From positions 19,962,501 to 20,026,500 of the forward strand of contig NW_026947500.1 in assembly GCF_034190915.1 (NCBI RefSeq): a DNA stretch of 64,000 nucleotides, written 5' to 3'. The notes under the pieces were generated by a model that was not told the DNA's origin, did not search any database, and saw only the letters and a program-made list of their open reading frames with translations. The translations under genes were made by a program, and so were the position numbers. This DNA is from Cavia porcellus. Lineage: Eukaryota; Chordata; Mammalia; Rodentia; Caviidae. Of this stretch, positions 43,450 through 51,862 are shown in pieces; positions within the stretch are counted from its first letter, which is position 1; every line of letters starts with the position of its first letter.

Positions 43450-44019
43450 TGTGGGGGATGAGGTGTCACTTTGTAGGCCCAACCCCTCTAACCTGCAATT
43501 TACAATAGCCGCCCTGGTATGCGAGAAGGAGGTAGAATAGGAATGCCTGTTCTCAGTGAGACCCCTCACCCTCTGGAATCCATACTGTGAGCTGGCTTTG
43601 TTTTGCAGAAGTCTTGAGGAAGTGGCTGGCCACCCTTTGTGACACTAACAGCAGACAAATTAACAACATTCTTGAGCTAATGAATTTCTTCCTGGGCTAG
43701 AGAAGTTATGAGAACTGGTTGTGATTATTTACTTCACTTAGATAGCTTTAGAATAAACATTGTAGTCTGTCACGTTGTAGCTTGCCACAAAGAATGCCTT
43801 TTCACTACTTAATTATCTGGGCTCTGTGAACTGATCGGGTTTACTATATATGAATCCTAAAATAAAGATTGTGCGTGCAGTGCAGTGTAACGCGGTGCAG
43901 ACAGTAAAGGTGTCTCTCCTGTCTTTCTTTTCCGAGCACTGTACCCCCCGTGTCCCGATCAGGCGTGTGTGCGTGTTTACCTTGCCCGGAGTTCAGAGTG
44001 CTCTAAGACACTCACGACA
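43450..44019 (+). repeat. 5' LTR of the provirus
   Basis: This 570-bp LTR begins TGTGGGGGAT and ends CTCACGACA, so it has TG...CA ends. A TATA-like box lies at 43845-43851 and AATAAA at 43861-43866. The polyadenylation signal therefore sits between the TATA box and the expected cap site, implying a very short R region. U5 ends at 44019, two bases before the primer site. Against the 3' LTR it differs by a missing C near 43485 and by two substitutions near 43889 and 43935. Confidence 0.95.
43845..43866 (+). promoter_or_regulatory. LTR TATA box and polyadenylation signal
   Basis: TATATAT (43845-43851) is followed after nine bases by AATAAA (43861-43866). Transcription should start about 25-30 bp after the TATA box, at roughly 43875; this position is inferred. 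The same pair is present in the 3' LTR near 49815-49837. Confidence 0.7.
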
Positions 44020-44021
44020 AG

Positions 44022-44039
44022 TGGCGCCCGAACAGGGAC
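44022..44039 (+). other. Primer-binding site, Lys-tRNA (Lys3) type
   Basis: TGGCGCCCGAACAGGGAC lies two bases after the 5' LTR. It is the 18-nt complement of the 3' end of tRNA-Lys(UUU), known as Lys3, the primer used by mouse mammary tumour virus and by lentiviruses. The match is perfect. Many other betaretroviruses and HERV-K use Lys1,2 instead. Confidence 0.95.
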
Positions 44040-44056
44040 TCCGAAGGTCGCTTAGG

Positions 44057-44065
44057 AAGGTAAGT
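44057..44065 (+). promoter_or_regulatory. Major splice donor in the viral leader
   Basis: AAG|GTAAGTA, with the cut between 44059 and 44060, is a near-perfect 5' splice site between primer site and gag start. In this virus group the leader donor is joined to an acceptor before env to make the env mRNA. It could also create antisense chimeric transcripts in the host intron. Confidence 0.8.
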
Positions 44066-44084
44066 ATAATTTTATTACGGGGAA

Positions 44085-45467
44085 ATGGGACAATCTGCTT
44101 CCTCTCCTTTCTTAAAAATTCTTAAACATTTATTATCTATATATGGCATATCGCTCAGGTCAGCTGACTTGGATATGTGTATTGATACAATTAAAGAATA
44201 TAATCCTTGGTTTCCAGATGAAGGAACTTTGGATGTAGAAGTATGGAGGAAGGCAAGGGTTAGTATAGAAAGGGCTATGCAACAGGAGGAGAAGATTCCT
44301 TTACGTTTTTGGGCTATTTGGTCGGTTGTGTACTCTTTATTAAAAGCTATGGAAGATAAACATATTGTAGAAAATCTTCAACTAGAAATTAAGCCAGTTA
44401 TTCAGGAATTGCCCCTCACAGAGGAGGAGCAGAATGTAGTTCAAAATGACGCTATCGCTTTAAGTAGTGAAAAGGCGTCCAAACTAAAAGTAAAATCCAC
44501 TACAGCCGACTCAGCTTTAGCTGCCGCAGCAATATCAAATTATGACAATCGCCCAATTTTACAGGCTATACAGCATTTAACACAAGAGGTGAAACAACTC
44601 TCCGTTAAGCAGAACCCGCCTGTAGTTCCCTCTGCACCTCCTCCATCTAACCCTAATTGGAGTAAAGCCAAACTAGCTTTGGCTGATTTACCAAAATTAG
44701 GGGATTCTGATGAGGAAAAGCCTGCCTTTGCTTTCCCTGTAATCAGGCCGCAGCCAATAGATGGAGAGGCAGTTCCCCCTAGATGGGAAGCATTTAATAT
44801 GGATGATTTAGCAAAATTAAAAAAGGCTGTAACCCTTTATGGCCCTCAGGCTCATTACACTAGAGAATTAATAACATCGGTAGCAGATCAGTATGGTAAT
44901 CTTGCTCCTTATGATTGGAAAGCCTTGGCCAAAATTCTTTTAAAGGAGCCAGAATATTTACAGTGGCACATGTGGTTTATGGAAGGTTGTGCGGAAAAGG
45001 CAAGACAAAATGCTGACGATCGAGATCCTAATATTAGACTCCTTTCTTATCCCATGCTCTCTGGTACAGGTTTCTTTGATACTATTGAGCATCAGGCAGG
45101 AGCTCCAAGAGAGATTCATGCTCAATTAAAAGATATTGCTTTAAAAGCTTGGGATAAAATACGGCCTAAAGGATCAGAATATGGATCTTGGGCTAAAGTT
45201 CTGCAAGGAGCCAATGAACCGTATGTTGAGTTCGTTGCAAGACTTCAAAATGTTATAAAAAAAACAGTAGTGGGACAAGACTTACAAGAGCATCTCTTAA
45301 AAATGTTAGCTTTTAAAAATGCTAATGATAAATGCAAAAGGGCTTTAATTCCAATAAAAGATACTGGAACGATTGACAGTTTTATAAAACAATGTAAAGA
45401 TTTAAATTCAAAATCTAGGAAAATGCAACTGTTTGCTGAAACCATGGCAAACACGTGGACTAATTGA
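44085..45467 (+). CDS. gag: Endogenous betaretroviral Gag, MA to CA, NC lost
   Basis: This is an uninterrupted 460-codon frame. It starts MGQ, the N-myristoylation context for membrane targeting of matrix. The matrix domain spans about residues 1-100, with the NPWFPDEGTLD motif near 40-50 shared with betaretroviral matrix proteins. A proline-rich spacer holds PSAP at 182-185, the Tsg101-type late-budding motif. Capsid runs from about 215 to 440 and contains the major homology region QGANEPYVEFVARL at about 373-386. The frame stops at TGA (45465-45467), just before the expected nucleocapsid. A zinc-knuckle start is seen 30 bases later, so the normal Gag would have continued. Lacking NC, the product cannot package RNA in the usual way. 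The start ATG follows the leader donor by 25 bases. Confidence 0.9.
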   Translation: MGQSASSPFLKILKHLLSIYGISLRSADLDMCIDTIKEYNPWFPDEGTLDVEVWRKARVSIERAMQQEEKIPLRFWAIWSVVYSLLKAMEDKHIVENLQLEIKPVIQELPLTEEEQNVVQNDAIALSSEKASKLKVKSTTADSALAAAAISNYDNRPILQAIQHLTQEVKQLSVKQNPPVVPSAPPPSNPNWSKAKLALADLPKLGDSDEEKPAFAFPVIRPQPIDGEAVPPRWEAFNMDDLAKLKKAVTLYGPQAHYTRELITSVADQYGNLAPYDWKALAKILLKEPEYLQWHMWFMEGCAEKARQNADDRDPNIRLLSYPMLSGTGFFDTIEHQAGAPREIHAQLKDIALKAWDKIRPKGSEYGSWAKVLQGANEPYVEFVARLQNVIKKTVVGQDLQEHLLKMLAFKNANDKCKRALIPIKDTGTIDSFIKQCKDLNSKSRKMQLFAETMANTWTN

Positions 45468-45520
45468 CAATCTAAAAAAAAAAAAAACAGTCTTTAAAAT
45501 GTTTTAATTGGTAATAGCAC
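45468..45520 (+). other. Gag-to-pol deletion junction with A14 run
   Basis: After the gag stop comes a run of 14 A (45474-45487) and then AAATGTTTTAATTG. In the gag frame this starts a CFN zinc-knuckle motif of nucleocapsid. At about 45511 the sequence switches to pol reverse-transcriptase sequence (VIAQDKIQ). The second part of NC, the protease and the RT fingers and palm with the catalytic aspartates are therefore missing. I infer a loss of roughly 2 kb from the usual layout of the family. The junction is placed to within about 10 bp. Confidence 0.75.
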
Positions 45521-46065
45521 AGGATAAAATTCAAAAAAAAAAAGTTAGTCATTATTTGGGATATATTCTTACTAGACAAAAGGTGATTCCACAAAAAATG
45601 TCTATTAGGAGAGATAAGTTATCCACTTTAAATGATTTTCAAAAATTATTAGGGGATATTAATTGGCTTCGTCCCACACTAGGTATTCCTACCCATGCAT
45701 TACAACATTTGTTTGCTACTCTACAGGGCTCTTCAGATCCATCCAGCCCTCGTTCTTTAACAGCAAAAGCAGAGCAAGAATTACAGTTTATAAAACAACG
45801 AATTAAGGATGCATTTTTAATTAAGATTGATCCTAAATTGCCTCTAACTTTATATATTATTAATACTTTTCATTATCCCTCTGCAGTTTTAGGTCAAAAT
45901 GCTATGCCAGTAGAATGGGTATTCACTAAAACTAAGCAATCTAAAAATGTTATGCCTTATATTGACATGGTTGCAGCTTTAATTATAAATGGTAGAGCTC
46001 GTTCTATAACTTTGATAAGAGAAGATATAAACAATATAGTTATCCCTTTAACTAAAAAACAATGA
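45511..46065 (+). pseudogene. pol: Pol remnant: C-terminal RT (thumb/connection)
   Basis: The frame opens directly at the deletion junction and has no methionine start of its own. Visible RT motifs are YLGYILT near the start and FQKLLGDINWLRP, the conserved retroviral thumb segment, about 45 codons in. The region up to LTKKQ corresponds to the connection domain. The palm with its catalytic aspartate box is absent, so no polymerase activity is possible. The frame ends at TGA (46063-46065). The downstream RNase H-integrase frame continues in the same phase, so this is an in-frame nonsense codon rather than a natural end. Confidence 0.88.
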
Positions 46066-47514
46066 AAATATTTGTTGTCAATTACTAAAACCTTACAAAT
46101 TGCTTTAGCAGATTTCATGGGAACTTTTTCATATCATTTTCCTAAAAGTAAATTATGGGATTTTTTTAGACGTCAACAATTTGTGGTTAATACCTTATTA
46201 GCTGTACAGCCAATTCCACAAGCTTTGACTATATTTACAGATGGATCTAAAAATAAAGCTGCATATTGGACTCAAAAATCTTACTGGGTACGTCAGACAA
46301 ATTTTAACTCTGTACAACAAAATGAACTTTTTGCTATATTACAAGTGTTTTTAGATTTTCATAACCAACCTATTAATATTATAGCCGATTCGGCCTATTC
46401 TGTTGGAGTAGTGACAAATATCTATTCAGCTGTGTTATATTCTAATAAGCCTGCTTTATTGTCTTTATTTCAAAATTTACAAATACATGTTCAAAAAAAA
46501 AATCATTCTTATTTTATTACTCATTTACGTTCTCATTCTCAGTTACCCGGACCATTAGTATCAGGTAACAATGCAGTGGATTCCTTAGTTATGTTCACTA
46601 CACCCGTTAAAAAACATCAATTTAATCATGCAAATGCAGGACATTTGCATCTTAAATATAAGATACCTTTTACAAAAGCTAAACAGATTGTAAAAGCCTG
46701 CCCTATTTGTAGACCATTACATTTAAAAATTATTCCCGCAGGTGTCAACCCTCGAGGAACTCAACCTAATGAGTTATGGCAAATGGATATTACACATGTA
46801 CCTTCTTTTGGTCGGCTTTCTTATGTACATGTAGTTATTGATACATATTCTTCATTTCTATGGGCTACTGCTCAACAGGGAGAATCCACTAAAAATGTTA
46901 TTGTACATTTATTGGAGACTTTTGCAGTTATGGAAATTCCTTCTAAAATCAAAACAGATAATGGACCTGCTTATACTAGCAGAACATTTAAACAATTTTG
47001 TGATCTCCATAATATTATTCATATTACAGGGATTAAATATAACCCCCAGGGTCAAGCTATTGTTAAAAGAGCACATGGCACTCTTAAGTTGCAAATTAAA
47101 AAATTAAAAAGGAGGAGTCAGGAGGATATTCAGATACCAATACTGTTTAAATTGCAAAACAGTCCAAAAACATTACTGCATCAAGCATTGTTTATTTTAA
47201 ATTTTCTCAATTTACCACAAGGTGAAATATTAACAAGAGCTGAAAGACATTTCGAACAGCAACAACAGCCCTTTGTGATTAATGAACCTATTTGGACTAA
47301 AACAGCTCCAGAGGCTAAATGGGAGAAGGGCACACTGCTCTATAAGGGGAAAGGTTTTGGTTATATCTCCACAGAAAATGGAATTCAGCAGTGGGTCCCT
47401 GGACGATGGATCAGGATCCGCGCCTCCAGACCCTGTTCGCCAGCCCCGGAGACAACTCCCCAAGGAACCGGAACCGTGCCTTCAGAAGCGAGCGCGAAAC
47501 CAGCTAGAGGCTGA
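46066..47514 (+). pseudogene. pol: Pol remnant: RNase H and integrase, catalytic Glu lost
   Basis: In residue numbers from the codon at 46072, RNase H shows its four acidic positions: TDGS D57, NELF E85, ADSAY D106 and AVD D170. Integrase follows with an HX3H (182, 186) and CX2C (210-213) zinc-binding motif, then WQMD D239 and TDNGPAY D296. Exactly 35 residues after D296, where the DDE motif needs glutamate, the codon at 47065-47067 is AAA (K332, in AIVKRAH). Integrase is therefore predicted to be inactive. The C-terminal WVPGRW motif is present and the frame ends naturally at TGA 47512-47514, overlapping the env frame. Without the lost RT half and after the 46063 stop it is a pseudogene. Confidence 0.92.
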
Positions 47515-47542
47515 AGATGCTGAGCTTGTTCCTATCGCAGCC

Positions 47543-48229
47543 ATGGCCAGATTACAGCTAAGAAAATCCCGCCGCTCACAGGGACCAAATTTAAATCCCC
47601 TCCCTACATGGGGACAATTAAAGAAATTGACCATAGAAGGGCAACGGCTTGTCCTTCAAGCAGGAAAGCCTTTAAACCCTGAAAACTTGTTTTTAGCTTT
47701 ATGTGCCTTGCTCACCGTTGCATCGGGGACTGAGGTACCTCCACATTCGTACTGGGCATATATTCCAAATCCCCCTTTATTAGAACCTGTAAAATGGGGA
47801 ACTAGTGATATTTTACTTTATACCACACCTAGAGAAATTTTGTCAGCACCGTGGGCTGATTTAACCCCCCACAATCAAGATGATGGGACATTATTCAATT
47901 TTACTTATTATGGTAATCAAAGGCCTATTTGCATTGGGGAACCGCCTTGCATCCCTCTGGGATGGCAGTATTGGATTCAACATGGAATAAAAGCAGGCAA
48001 CAAAAGGACAAGGCTTCAAGCCTTGGCTGCTCAAACCTTTAATGTTACCTGGAGAAATTTAACAGCACCTGACATAAATACATTTCCTGTATGTCCTGAA
48101 TTCACTTATAAAAATATTTCTTATAATCCCATAATTTGGCAACTATGTATGGGAAAATTTGCTAAAAATATTGATGGGTATATTATTTGGGGACCATTTG
48201 GAAAATTCGTTAATGGATGTGCTGAATGA
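47543..48229 (+). pseudogene. env: Endogenous betaretroviral Env, surface-subunit part
   Basis: The env frame is open from 47282, overlapping the end of pol. The ATG at 47543 has the better context (GCAGCCATGG), so I use it as the likely start; 47282 remains possible. The N-terminus is basic (QLRKSRRS) and is followed by a hydrophobic signal-like segment (LFLALCALLTVASG). SYWAYIPNPP follows, resembling the mature surface-subunit start of MMTV-like Env. Several N-glycosylation sequons and a GEPPCIP cysteine motif are visible. A TGA at 48227-48229 ends the frame. The same phase then stays open to 49387, so this is a single nonsense codon within the surface subunit. Confidence 0.85.
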
Positions 48230-49387
48230 AATGAGACAAGATGTAATCTCTCTGTTGTGTACAGTCTTCCAGATCCAAAGAAAATAACTGACGGAGCTCC
48301 TATATTTCCTCAGAAGACGTCTCTTTTGTGGTGGGGAGATGGTGGAATCGCTAACCCTGCTGTTGCAGCCGAAGAATACCCTCATCACCTTCAAAATCAT
48401 ATTTGGAAGATTCCAGCCGCTATACAACCTGTAACCTTGTACAATGTTTCCTATTCAGGGACTAGTCGATCTGTATCTACTACTTATAATTTTACTAGGT
48501 TTAAAATGTATAATATTACTGTTTGTGCACCTCTGCCTTATGTCTTTTTAGTGGGAACTTTTAATTTTACACATTTTTCTTGTACTTGTTTAAATTGTCA
48601 ATTGTTTACATGCTTAAATAGCACACTAAATTTCACCAAGCCTTATACAGTTATGCTGTTACAACAAAAAACTCATATTTGGTTGCCTGTAAATTTAACT
48701 CGACCATGGTCTCAAGACCCAGTAATTTCTGTTACTACTGAATTTTTTAAACATCTGTTAAAACGTACAAAAAGATTTATTGGAATAGTGGTTGCTGTAC
48801 TGTTAAGTCTGATAACTGTAGCCTCCCTAGCAGCAGTCTCAGAAATAGCTTTACAAACCTCTTTGCAAGAAAAACATGTTGTAGAATTATGGCATAAAAA
48901 TTCTCATAAACTTTGGTTAACTCAGTGGCAAATAAACGCCAAACTACAACAACAAATAGACCTCCTTAAACAAACAGTTGAATGGATGGGTAGAAAAATA
49001 TTGGCTCTTCAGCATCAAGTGTTTTTAAAATGTGATTGGAATTCAACTACTTTCTGTATAACCCAACGACCTTATAATCAAACAGAACATGAATGGGAAA
49101 TGATTAAAATGTATCTAAATGAAAACACCTCTGCCCAGGAGAAAATAGAATCTTTGCATAATCAAATTGACAAGGATTTTGCAAAGCAAAATGATGATGA
49201 ATCCCTGGCACAATTCGCGCAATTGCTTGCTCAATCTTTAAAAGGATTAGATTCCAAAGGAATCTGGCAGAACATAACCCACACTTTTAGTGGCATGGGA
49301 CTTAGTTTAATTATAATTCTCATTGCCATAGTTCTTGTGTATTTTTACTGCATAAGACGAAATACTATTAATAACCTGATCTTATAA
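48230..49387 (+). pseudogene. env: Endogenous betaretroviral Env, C-terminal SU and TM part
   Basis: After the 48227 stop the frame stays open to TAA at 49385-49387; from the first ATG at 48257 it has 376 codons. It holds CTCLNCQLFTCLNST, a cysteine cluster of the surface subunit, and a furin-type RTKR site at residues 170-173 (about 48764-48775). A hydrophobic fusion-peptide-like segment FIGIVVAVLLSL follows. Heptad-like helices and a C...FCITQRPYNQT disulphide region come next; this layout fits the beta-type TM, not the gamma-type CX6CC. A membrane anchor (LSLIIILIAIVLVYFYC) precedes a short cytoplasmic tail. Translation of this part would need an internal start without a signal peptide, so function is doubtful. 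Confidence 0.87.
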
Positions 49388-49405
49388 AAATTGTTGTTAA
49401 AAAAT

Positions 49406-49419
49406 AAAAAGGAAGGAAG
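49406..49419 (+). other. Polypurine tract of the provirus
   Basis: AAAAAGGAAGGAAG immediately precedes the 3' LTR. This is the expected position and composition for the plus-strand primer of retroviral reverse transcription. Confidence 0.9.
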
Positions 49420-49990
49420 TGTGGGGGATGAGGTGTCACTTTGTAGGCCCAACCCCCTCTAACCTGCAATTTACAATAGCCGCCCTGGTATGCGAGAAGG
49501 AGGTAGAATAGGAATGCCTGTTCTCAGTGAGACCCCTCACCCTCTGGAATCCATACTGTGAGCTGGCTTTGTTTTGCAGAAGTCTTGAGGAAGTGGCTGG
49601 CCACCCTTTGTGACACTAACAGCAGACAAATTAACAACATTCTTGAGCTAATGAATTTCTTCCTGGGCTAGAGAAGTTATGAGAACTGGTTGTGATTATT
49701 TACTTCACTTAGATAGCTTTAGAATAAACATTGTAGTCTGTCACGTTGTAGCTTGCCACAAAGAATGCCTTTTCACTACTTAATTATCTGGGCTCTGTGA
49801 ACTGATCGGGTTTACTATATATGAATCCTAAAATAAAGATTGTGCGTGCAGTGCAGTTTAACGCGGTGCAGACAGTAAAGGTGTCTCTCCTGTCTTTCTT
49901 TTCCAAGCACTGTACCCCCCGTGTCCCGATCAGGCGTGTGTGCGTGTTTACCTTGCCCGGAGTTCAGAGTGCTCTAAGACACTCACGACA
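49420..49990 (+). repeat. 3' LTR of the provirus
   Basis: This 571-bp copy of the 5' LTR has TG...CA ends. It has one extra C in the CCCCC run near 49455 and two substitutions (GTTTAACGCGG and TTTTCCAAGCAC versions). The target duplication CAGTAG follows directly. Confidence 0.95.
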
Positions 49991-49996
49991 CAGTAG

Positions 49997-50514
49997 CAAG
50001 TCAGCCTCTCCAAGATTTGGAGTCCAGACACTGGAGTATAGCAACTTGGGGAAGCGAAGGAGGGAGGTGGATCCCTAGGACACAGGATCTGACGGGAGAA
50101 CTGGTGTCACAGAGAAGTTAAAAGAGGGACCTCAGTCATAAATGTCACTTTATCTCTGACTCCCAGTTCACACGAGACAGGTGGCTCAAGCCTACACAGG
50201 CACAGTGACTGTAGATGATTCCAGAGATCTCCATAAAGAAATGCACCAGAGGGTGCTATGGGCTGCAGGGTCTGGTGAGTGGCTCCAGTCCAAATGTCCC
50301 CAGCAGAGGGTAACTGAGCAGATGACATTTTGGAAGGGGCCAGCAGAACCCAAGACTCACAGCAGCCACAGGAGGGCTTAATCTTAGGGGCTTCTAGTGT
50401 CTGGATAAGGCACAGCCTCGGCAGATGTCTTTGGTCAGGGACTTGAGTTCAAACCCACAAAAGTCACCCAAAGTATAGGTGGCTGAATAACTCGGTCCCC
50501 AGCCTCACAACCAA
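49997..50514. other. Intronic sequence after the provirus, nothing recognised
   Basis: I see no gene or repeat that I can name between the provirus and the nested L1 cluster. The short ORFs here have no recognisable motifs. Confidence 0.5.
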
Positions 50515-50580
50515 GAACCTGAACTTAAATGGAGTTAAAACTACAAGCCAATCTCTCTAATGAACAGAAACAAATATCCT

Positions 50581-51140
50581 TGCTAGAGACCACTACAAAA
50601 CAACCCTGAGCAAAACTTAAAATTAATCAATTGGCTTTCTATGTTTATTTGTAAGTCTGCCCCAGGTCCAGGCCCCTTGTCTGGAAATGGACAGCAGATG
50701 CATATTAAGTGAACGTCTATGAATCACTGGTCCCAGCAGACCAGTGAGACCATTACATCTCAGAGGACAAGATAAGGCTACAGCTGAGGATGCCTGGCTC
50801 CAACTCCAAATAACTAGCTGCAGGCATCTCACTCCTGCAGTTAACCTGGAGATAAGATAGTTCTCCTAAATTCACATACTTTATACTTGGAGAAGTCCTT
50901 GAACTGACTCCCAAGGTCCTCTCAGTTTTCCCACTTTCTTCTCTAAAACCCTCCCTTGTTTTAAGACCAAATAAATACGGGCTGCCCAGAGAAGTGCTTG
51001 CTCTCAGCCCCCAGAGGATCTTGTATTCTGCTAGAGGGTTTTGATCCTCCTGGAGCTCTAAAATCATATTGCTTGTCTCTTTTATTTAAGCCCTTGCTGT
51101 CCATTCATTTGGGAGGCTGCAAGCCCAATCAGTCTGTATT
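50581..51140 (+). mobile_element. LTR-like insertion in L1 copy A
   Basis: A 560-bp segment starting TG interrupts the L1 between the SLMN and NKTLA coding positions. It is flanked by ATATCCT on both sides (50574-50580 and 51141-51147). It contains a GACCAAATAAATACGGGCTG signal block like that of ERV LTRs. It does not end in CA as written, so the exact 3' border or the LTR identity is uncertain. Confidence 0.45.
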
Positions 51141-51862
51141 ATATCCTCAACAAGACACTGGCAAAGAGAATGCAGCAAATCATCAAGAAGATTATACACC
51201 ATGAACAAGATTCATCCCAGGGATGATTTAACATAGACAAATCAATAAATGTAATTAACAGAACCAAGGACGAAAAGCACAAGATCATCTCAACAGATGC
51301 AGAAAAAAGCATTGGACAAAGTCCAACACTCGTTTCTGAAAAAAAAAGAAGCCTACAGAAAATTGGAATAGAAAGTCTTTATCTCAACCTGATGAAAGTC
51401 ATCCATGACAAACCAACAGTTGAGGTCATACTAAATATTCCAGAATGTAAAATCTCTCACTCTAAATTTAGGAACAAGACAAGGATCCCACTATCAACAC
51501 TCCTATTCATTATAATTCTGGAAACATTAGCCAGAATAATTCTGGAAACATTAGCCAGAGCAATTAGACAAAAGAAAGAAATAAAAGCAATAAGGATAGG
51601 AAAAGAAGTTAAATTACCACTGTTTCAGATGACATGATACTCTACATAGAAGAGCCCAAAAACTACACCAAAAGACTCCTAGATTTAATAACCAAATTCA
51701 GTAGCATAGTTAGATATGAAATCAATACTCAAAAGTCAATAGCATTTCTGTACACAAATAACAACTTAATAAGACAGAAATTAGGGAAATATAGTTCATG
51801 GTAGCATCAAGAAAAATGAAATAGGAACCAATCTAATGAAGGAAGTCAAAGATACTTGTTTT

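Larger units (their letters stand above)
43444..49996 (+). mobile_element. Betaretrovirus-like provirus (class II ERV), recent, defective
   Basis: A complete LTR-internal-LTR provirus of 6541 bp (43450-49990) is flanked by perfect 6-bp copies of CAGTAG at 43444-43449 and 49991-49996. Six-bp duplications are usual for betaretroviral and IAP-type integrations. The two LTRs (570 and 571 bp) differ by two substitutions and one C indel, so insertion is recent. The order is LTR, Lys-tRNA primer site, splice donor, gag, partial pol, env, polypurine tract, LTR. The 3' part of gag, all of pro and the first half of RT are deleted. Stops interrupt pol and env. It lies antisense to the CNTNAP gene inside its large intron. 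Confidence 0.95.

Noticed and set aside
43850..44125. ORFs spanning the LTR R/U5 region (also 49821-50078)
   Set aside because: They cross the cap and primer sites and are a by-product of the LTR sequence, not a viral gene; their presence in both LTRs explains the duplicate.
45474..45488. A-run ending in AAAAAAC as a Gag-Pro frameshift site
   Set aside because: The heptamer matches betaretroviral slippery sites, but here it lies before the zinc knuckle and after a gag stop, and pro is deleted. It is more likely lysine codons of the NC start.
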